Source: Ricordea florida (taxonomy: Eukaryota; Cnidaria; Anthozoa; Corallimorpharia; Ricordeidae). From it: 64,000 bases of DNA. The notes beneath the pieces were generated by a model that was not told the origin of the DNA, searched no databases, and was given only the letters and a program-made list of their open reading frames with translations. Below, piece by piece: positions 59,601-64,000 of this stretch (positions are counted from its first letter, which is position 1; every line of letters starts with the position of its first letter). The translations under genes and the position numbers were made by a program. The stretch spans positions 26,072,218-26,136,217 of the forward strand of contig OX453275.1 in NCBI GenBank assembly GCA_949710005.1. Direction: 5' to 3'.

Positions 59601-62600
59601 CAATATATTTTCGATGTACAGTGAAGTTCAAGCTGAAAGAAGTTGAAACAAAGCCAGTGGAGACTTGGACTTTCAAATTCACTTTATTGAATCCCAAAGG
59701 TCACCTGGTTACCAACTAAGAACAGTAAAAATCTAAAATGAAGTTAAAGGTGCTTGATGTAAACCAAATTGAAACAAAATCATGTCACAGACTGACATTT
59801 ATGCAATATTTATCGAAAAGTAAATGAATCAAAATAGAAATGAAAATAACTAAATTTTGTTTTTACTGTAACAGTGGACAAACAAGGGAGAATTCCCATA
59901 CTTCCATACCCTATCCTCAGTTTTTCTTTTTCCTTTTCTCCACTTGTGCCAATTTGTTATAACAAAGAAAGCAAATTGAATCAAATACATGTATTCCCTT
60001 CACAAACTCAGATTACCTTATTGAGTTAACTGACATTGCCATAACTGAATGTTGATACCCCTACTTACTGATGTGTAAAAATGCTCCACTTTCTTGCGCA
60101 GTGCTTCAATGTTATAGGTTTTCACAATATAAGAAAATGGTCCATTAAAAAACTGAAAACAATAAAATGACAAGATGTTGTCAGTATGTCACTTTTTTGT
60201 CTGTCTTTTGCAGTTATTTCAATTTTAAAGCAGTCAGGAGTATTACATTATTTTTCTTTTTCCTTACACCCCAGGATAATTAATGATTATCATCCTTTGA
60301 AATCAAGGTGAATATTGACAGAATACTGTATTTACTAAGCTTTAGCAAGGTAAATATTTCTAAAGCTGCTATTCATCGAGATTCAGGAGAATAATCGTTT
60401 TCGGCATATACTATTAAATGAAGCAACCTCAAAAATGTCTTGGAAACAACTGTGAGGCAAGAATTGATGCTGGCAATTTTCTTTCATAAAACAGAAGTAG
60501 CTTGCACAGGGATTTCCCAGAAGCCTCTCAGGAGGTGAATAGTGTTGAAAATCCTGAGATGGTGAACCAATCAAAATGCCAAGCTCGCCAGGTTGGTGTA
60601 TACTGAAAGGCTTTAAACCATATATGGCAGGTTTAGTTAAATACTCCCAACATTATATCACTGGTACCCATTTTCATGTTCTTAGAAACCCCAGGTGGGC
60701 TGAGACAGTGTGGGATTATAAAGTTCTCTGGCAATCAGGCAACAAACCAGAGCCATCAGAATAATCTTATGTTGAAGCCCTGCATCTTCTGACATGCAAA
60801 TTACATTCTCACTGTATGTACTATACTATCAACATGGCTCCTACTAAGGCAATACAATGTACATAACTACCATACTGATTGAAACCTTAAATTCAGGTAA
60901 GCAGTTGATAAAGGAGTGTTTGTTTCTTGCTTTACTTTAGTTCAACACTGGAAACAATCAGCATTGATATTATCCATGGTATTTAATTATTTTGCCTATT
61001 ATTTTAAACCTCTATTTGATGGCAAATCAAGTGTGAAACTCAATCTGTGAAGCTTTTGTATTGGTATTGTTACACATGTATGCACCTTGAACATTTTATA
61101 CGCTTGCTTTAGGACAGCATCAAGAACAGAATCCTAAAAACAAAAATTAAGTCCTCAATCAACAAACATGTCAAAGATTTTAAATTATCACTATTCAGAT
61201 TAACTCTCTACTGCCACAGAACAACTGGAATAGTCTACCTCAGGTCCAGTAACCCTGTGTCAAAACGTGAAAGCCAGTATTGTGTGGTTTGCACCACACA
61301 AAAAATAAACAACAATCACATGCCCTGAACTTTATTTAAGAAACAGAAAACATGTACTGTGTTTCCATTGAGTTATAGAAACACGAGTGGAAGTTTGGGA
61401 GAATGAGAAATGCTGTGGGAACACGAGCTGCAGGTGAGTGTTTCCACAGCTTTTTTCGAGTTCTCCCAAACTTTCACGAGTGTTTCTATAACTTGATAGA
61501 AACACGGAGAACGTGTTTCCTATTTCTTTTTGAAAACACCGCAAAAAAAAGGGAAAACAACTTGTTAACTTTTATTACCAAAATGTAAATTCTCTTTGCT
61601 TGAATCATTATTACATCAACAGCTTGTGCTAGTTCTGTGTTTACAAATGTCTATCAAATTATAGAAACATGACTTCTAACCAATCAGCATGCACATTTTT
61701 GTTATGAATGTTTTCTTAATAGAATTGGGAAGATCAAGTTGTGTACAATTTCTTGTTCACATTTGTCCATAATATTACTATTACAGTATGTGGCCACCTT
61801 GCATCGGCGTACGGGAAAAATTTTGTTGGGGGGGCTGAACATAATTTGCCCGAATGAAACTTGTTGGTCAAAGATGCACAAGATGATTCTTTCGTGACGT
61901 CAAGTTTTCTTCGCCATGCCGTGAGAGCACGGGCATTCAAAATAAATCAAGATATTAAATAATAAAATATTTTTTACTGTGTCTTTGCCCGAACGGTACA
62001 TCAGTTTTGCCCAAATAATACTTTTTTTTTCCCGACAGGGGGGGCTGCAGCCCCCCCAGCCCCCCCGCCCCATACACTGATGCCACCTTGTAACTTAAAT
62101 ACATTACTTGCATATCCACTAATTAGTAAGCATGGACACTATATATGGGGGAGGGACTATTTTTACATCATTCAGATAATGTTTGTTCAATGTTCATTAC
62201 TTCAAATGTAACCACAATTGAAATAGTAAGAGCAAGAGTCAATATTACCCAGCAAACAAACCATAGCCACATGTACTCACTGATACATCTTCATCATGGT
62301 ACTCAATCATCATCTTGCCATCCTTAGTCAGCTTCTCACTAAATGGAATACTAACAGTCTATAGACAGACAGACAGACAGACAATAAGTTCCTATAGTCA
62401 GATAACTTGAAGACTAGCATGACTGCAGCAATAGTCCACCCCATCTCTCCAATCCCCAAACCTTTTTCGCTGTGTGTGCAATAATTCTATGAAAGGCATG
62501 CCAGTTTATTTTGGAATTTCTACACAAAGTAATGAATCCATTAAAAAGAAGTCATTTTTTCAACTTTTTAGAACATTCACCCTACAGAAACAGTAACCAT

Positions 62601-62731
62601 CTATTTAATGTTCTTCACAACACAATGCTCAACTCACCATGATCATCCAATATTCTGGTTCCGCTTCATAAAACACCTGCCGTGTTTTTTGCGTATGGAG
62701 GGAATTGCATGGCTTGTCTGGTGAGAATGTC
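47427..62731 (-). CDS. CCZ1: CCZ1, vacuolar fusion protein, Rab7 exchange factor subunit (5' end missing)
   Basis: Exons 5' to 3' on the minus strand: 62638-62731, 62281-62358, 61086-61133, 60069-60152, 59535-59586, 58854-58932, 58157-58201, 57486-57567, 55086-55147, 54891-55002, 52148-52181, 50564-50672, 49796-49939, 49107-49234, 47427-47482. Phases agree at all junctions, giving 401 codons and a stop. Conserved blocks include FSPDKPCNSLHTQKTRQVF, YLQTLHFSQFDLLDVFSG, LPLDKNTFLRIQSFIN, SGLEQEDMRTLYKYLVTSLF, YLYFNHMNLAQKS and the C-terminal TQFNNIFFLD. CCZ1 pairs with MON1 to activate Rab7 on late endosomes and autophagosomes. The part before human residue ~73 is not in the window. Introns carry SINE, MITE and minisatellite sequence. 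Confidence 0.95.
47655..47990 (+). repeat. 41-bp minisatellite, eight units each with an inverted CCAAT box
   Basis: The unit contains 'agctttgggaaagcg' and 'tgattggctattataacat'. ATTGG (CCAAT on the other strand) recurs eight times at 41-bp spacing, close to four helical turns. Units alternate between 'gcgtgagctatg' and 'gcgcgagctgtg', showing a higher-order doublet. It precedes a CRE and TATA box. Confidence 0.9.
48018..48060 (+). promoter_or_regulatory. Candidate promoter: CRE plus TATA box
   Basis: A perfect TGACGTCA (48018-48025) is followed 26 bp later by TATAAAAGG (48052-48060). With the eight CCAAT boxes just upstream this is a textbook arrangement (NF-Y, CREB, TBP), predicting a start site near 48085 on the plus strand, antisense within CCZ1's last intron. 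Function is inferred. Confidence 0.5.
48316..48661 (+). CDS. Candidate two-exon small secreted peptide gene
   Basis: The frame from ATG 48316 gives a signal-peptide-like start (FCFFVATCVLSLS), then VDNCRKKRCLLNEPETHR, and meets a strong donor (CGT/gtaagt) at 48442 in phase 0. A phase-0 acceptor (ttggttccag) at 48577 leads to a 28-codon exon ending TAA at 48661. Predicted length 69 residues. It lies 230 bp below the predicted start site at 48085, but upstream ATGs occur in the leader. No family recognised; it could be fortuitous. Confidence 0.3.
48879..48945. ncRNA. Two opposed hammerhead-like cores
   Basis: The minus strand of 48879-48912 reads a CTGAaaA box, gactaacgctc, GAAACGT and TAGC. 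The plus strand of 48910-48945 reads gaatgacaaagggctaac, tctcGAAACGTC and AGC. Both have the GAAA-ACGT order but imperfect CUGANGA boxes. The downstream repeat 'cactccc ... gtttgattatcccagtttc' is shared with 10728-10840. Confidence 0.4.
49318..49539. repeat. 33-bp minisatellite, about seven units
   Basis: The unit 'aaccaagcgtgaggtcaaga' plus 'tataggcgttgtt' is open on the minus strand as an 11-residue repeat (NNAYILTSRLV), a consequence of period 33. In a CCZ1 intron. Confidence 0.9.
50417..50498. repeat. Truncated copy of the 4618-4780 foldback element
   Basis: Shares 'ttttttttcaggctt', 'cacagctgcttaagttgtgt' and 'gatgatcaatt' with the right arm there. Confidence 0.7.
51134..51423 (+). mobile_element. 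tRNA-derived SINE with 13-bp target duplication
   Basis: The tRNA-like head has an A-box region 'agtgtagtggttagcg' and a B box 'ggagttcgagccc'. The body includes 'cctgcgatggactagcatcc' and 'gggataagctccggcc'. It is flanked by the perfect direct repeat TATATAACAAATC (51121-51133 and 51424-51436). The duplication marks target-primed insertion. Confidence 0.85.
51444..51650. repeat. Hairpin element with a four-copy 28-bp internal repeat
   Basis: The outer arms 'cccttggggaacagttaatt' and 'aattaactgttcccctcggg' enclose four units of 'aatgtttcacttgacttcac' plus 'ctaggg'. Related to the hairpins at 27200-27332 and 55381-55517. Confidence 0.75.
51753..52070. mobile_element. Inverted-repeat element ('taattagattatgagctcga')
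   Basis: The palindromic first part (51755-51860) matches 22930-23040. The second part starts agtataaatctactagtcg and ends cgctagtagatttatacta, a separate set of inverted ends. Confidence 0.7.
52338..52500. repeat. Hairpin element ('cagtttctatgggtttactgg')
   Basis: The left 'taaaccactttggatgttgg' pairs with 'accaacatcccaagtggttta' on the right. A further fragment of the same text occurs at 52551-52580. Confidence 0.6.
52806..54600 (+). mobile_element. Second copy of the 40290-40700 element, split by an insertion
   Basis: 52806-52916 matches 40295-40395 and 54306-54600 resumes the same element (ggacagtacgcgccatcacg to the terminal hairpin). Confidence 0.75.
52917..54305. mobile_element. Nested 1.39-kb TIR element with TA duplication
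   Basis: About 29-bp inverted ends differing at one base: GGGACTTTAAGATTCGAGAC at the left and GTCTCGTATCTTAAAGTCCC at the right. TA is present on both sides (52915-52916, 54306-54307), as for Tc1/mariner-type insertion. The interior holds a second inverted module (about 53206-53870: 'acctccgccaaggaggttat' to 'ggggcggaggtatgcgctct'). No transposase frame is visible, so it is non-autonomous. Confidence 0.7.
55190..55517 (-). repeat. Inverted copy of the 28162-28380 repeat plus 'cttaatg' hairpin
   Basis: 55190-55380 matches 28162-28380 on the other strand. 55381-55517 is a hairpin with ends cttaatgtatggtccctcgg and aaccatacattaag, like 27200-27332. Confidence 0.7.
56638..56745. repeat. (ATT)n microsatellite
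   Basis: Trinucleotide ATT/TTA run with GTT interruptions, within a CCZ1 intron. The minus strand reads as poly-Asn. Confidence 0.95.
57206..57430. mobile_element. Imperfect inverted-repeat element ('cgttcacacc...ggggtgaatg')
   Basis: The ends 'cccgttcacacc' and 'ggggtgaatgagg', with inner 'aaacatgtttaaatgctgtt' and 'aactaaacatgttta', form a weak inverted repeat. Lies just 3' (intron side) of exon 57486-57567. Confidence 0.5.
57855..57961 (-). repeat. Diverged single 102-bp TTAA palindrome
   Basis: Ends ttaaccctttaagccccgag and cttggggcttaaagggtttt. Same 'aagcccc' variant as 7609-7714. Confidence 0.85.
58261..58392. repeat. Hairpin element ('ggatcaatgtaagtatctgg')
   Basis: The left arm, including 'gcacctacccctcccctgac', pairs with 'ttaggggaggggtaggtgc' and 'agacattgatcc' on the right. 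It begins 60 bp upstream (minus strand) of the 45-bp CCZ1 exon at 58157-58201. Confidence 0.8.
58743..58813 (-). ncRNA. Hammerhead-ribozyme-like motif, best copy, with a degenerate upstream partner
   Basis: On the minus strand 58776-58743 reads GCT, CTGATGA, agggctaacactc, GAAA, TGTC, AGC. All core boxes of a type-I hammerhead are in order: CUGAUGA, short stem II, GAAA, and a UC cleavage site. Flanking GCT/AGC can form stem I. Stem III is only A-U-G-U, so activity would need a dimer. A decayed second core (gatgaagggctaacactcaaaac, 58813-58786) lies immediately upstream, consistent with a tandem dimer. Activity is untested. Confidence 0.5.
61351..61535. repeat. Long hairpin element ('gttatagaaacacgagtg')
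   Basis: The left arm gagttatagaaacacgag, with gtttgggagaatgag, is answered by ttctcccaaact and cgagtgtttctataactt. The outer flanks 'acatgtactgtgtttcc' and 'gagaacgtgtttcct' also pair. Confidence 0.75.
61806..62080. mobile_element. Degraded element with C/G-run ends ('tgcatcggcgtacgggaaaa')
   Basis: Left 'catcggcgtacggg' and a G-run; right a C-run and 'ccccatacactgatgcca'. The interior repeats 'ttgcccgaa' three times. Inverted ends are weak. Confidence 0.4.
62362..62383. repeat. (CAGA)n microsatellite
   Basis: Five tetranucleotide units immediately upstream, on the minus strand, of the acceptor of CCZ1 exon 62281-62358. Confidence 0.9.
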
Positions 62732-63140
62732 CTAGAAATAATAAGAGATATACAATCATTATGCAATCTCCATTAAGCTGTGCCCCTCTGGCTGCTTGAT
62801 AGAGGTTGGCCGCTTAATAGAGGTAAAATATAAACTGGGCAGAAAGATGGTGGTCAACATGATTTATGACTATTCATACAGCAAAATGATGTGAACTATG
62901 TGAAGATACATTCAGCCTTTGATTTGTGACATATTTCCACATGTATATGGTTTGTGGCTCGTGACTTGTCATTACAATGGAGATTAAATTGCAGTTCTTG
63001 TTTTCATCAGTTATCGCCGATTCTTATTGTCGTCTTCCTGTCACCATTTTGCTTGAAAATATAATTTACTGGCTGTTTAAACAGAGGTAAAAAAGCAATA
63101 AATAATGACCTTGCAGCAACAAAAAGGTGGTTGCGGTTGC

Positions 63141-63167
63141 TTAACCCTTTCACTCCCAAGAGTGACT

Positions 63168-63208
<41 letters not shown>

Positions 63209-63281
63209 CCAAATGGAGACCCCTTGGGAGTGAAAGGGTTAAAAACTATCTCCCTTAACCCTTTCACTCCCAAGAGTGACT

Positions 63282-63322
<41 letters not shown>

Positions 63323-63356
63323 CCAAATGGAGACCCGTTGGGAGTGAAAGGGTTAA
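63141..63356 (+). repeat. Two-unit array of the 102-bp TTAA palindrome
   Basis: Same 114-bp period and spacer as 382-1167. Shared single-base differences (tcgcc for tcgtc) separate it from the left array, so the two arrays homogenised independently. Confidence 0.9.
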
Positions 63357-63396
63357 AGGAGGTGGCCATTGAATACAGGTATCGAAAACAGCATCA

Positions 63397-63843
63397 AGGC
63401 TAAAAATTAACTCCAGTGCTTGGTGGCCAGTCGGGCCAGTTTCCTTGAATTCTTAGAGGCCCATCCCAAAATGAAGTAGCCATCGATTTTTTTTTCAGAG
63501 TCACATATGGCAATCACAAAATCAAAATGGAGTTTATATGTTGTGCATGTGGATCGCTTGTGAAATCACTGTTAAAACGGCTTGGAATTTCCACTTCAGA
63601 ACTAAAAAATACACTAAAATGAATGATCATAGAGTCCAGGCAAAGAAACGAAGAGAAAGGTAGTCCAATTAAACTACACATTGAGTTTTATTTTTTTAAC
63701 TTGGTACTTTGCATAATTTATTTTGACATTTTTCGAAATTCTGTGGCATAGTCGCACATCGGGCGTTCAAACCTTAACTTTGGTAGCCCTGGTCAGTTTT
63801 AACTCGCCACTGGCGACCGTGCGACTGCCAAGTTTTAGCCCTT
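63397..63843 (-). mobile_element. 'agggctaaaaatt' MITE, copy 2
   Basis: Inverted relative to 44744-45186. Begins aaggctaaaaattaactcc and ends gccaagttttagccctt. Follows the palindrome array by 40 bp. Confidence 0.75.
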
Positions 63844-64000
63844 AGAAAGTGGCCATTTAATGGAGGTTCTAGTATCATATCAATATAAATTTATTTATTT
63901 TTAGCTTGAAAGATCCTATCTCCAATGAAGGTTGCCAGTGACCACCGAAAATTCATTGACTTAAAACAGATTTGATAAAACCAAAAAGAATTAAGCTAAA

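Overview
The window looks like nuclear DNA of an anthozoan cnidarian, most likely a stony coral. It is AT-rich, its genes are split into many short exons with GT-AG introns, and introns and gaps are packed with short inverted-repeat elements, minisatellites, tRNA-derived SINEs and a full-length LINE. The species assignment is inference; no bacterial or viral organisation is seen.

Four gene loci can be supported. (1) 1234-18161, plus strand: about 15 exons of a coiled-coil protein ending in a long aspartate-rich tail. (2) 24122-24751, plus: an intronless 209-residue single-pass membrane protein I do not recognise. (3) 31855-42256, plus: COX10, mitochondrial haem O synthase (protohaem farnesyltransferase), seven exons that join in phase to 430 codons. 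(4) 62731-47427, minus: CCZ1, a subunit of the MON1-CCZ1 Rab7 exchange factor, fifteen exons to the stop codon; its first exon or exons lie beyond the right edge. COX10 and CCZ1 converge. A weaker fifth candidate (48316-48661, plus) is a small secreted-peptide-like gene inside the last CCZ1 intron, downstream of a CCAAT-box minisatellite, a CRE and a TATA box.

The first COX10 intron contains an intact CR1/L2-type LINE (ORF 32364-35900, 1178 aa) with a hydrophobic leader, a 2A-like motif, a PHD finger, an APE endonuclease and a reverse transcriptase. Two non-autonomous elements (11440-11795 and 18811-19160) are inverted copies, each with a perfect but different 9-bp target duplication; a third family (8060-8297) also has a 9-bp duplication. 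These point to Mutator-type transposition. A TA-flanked 1.39-kb element (52917-54305) is nested inside another repeat.

A 102-bp palindrome is repeated seven times at a 114-bp period at the left end (382-1167), twice at the right end (63141-63356), and singly elsewhere. A dispersed repeat seen at four loci carries hammerhead-ribozyme-like cores, the best on the minus strand at 58743-58776.

Regions: 1-1233 repeat array; 1234-18161 coiled-coil gene; 18162-24121 repeats with a TIR element carrying a small PB1-like ORF; 24122-24854 membrane protein gene; 24855-31854 repeats and a SINE; 31855-42256 COX10; 42257-47426 repeats between the convergent genes; 47427-62731 CCZ1; 62732-64000 repeats. I found no tRNA or rRNA genes and no CRISPR.
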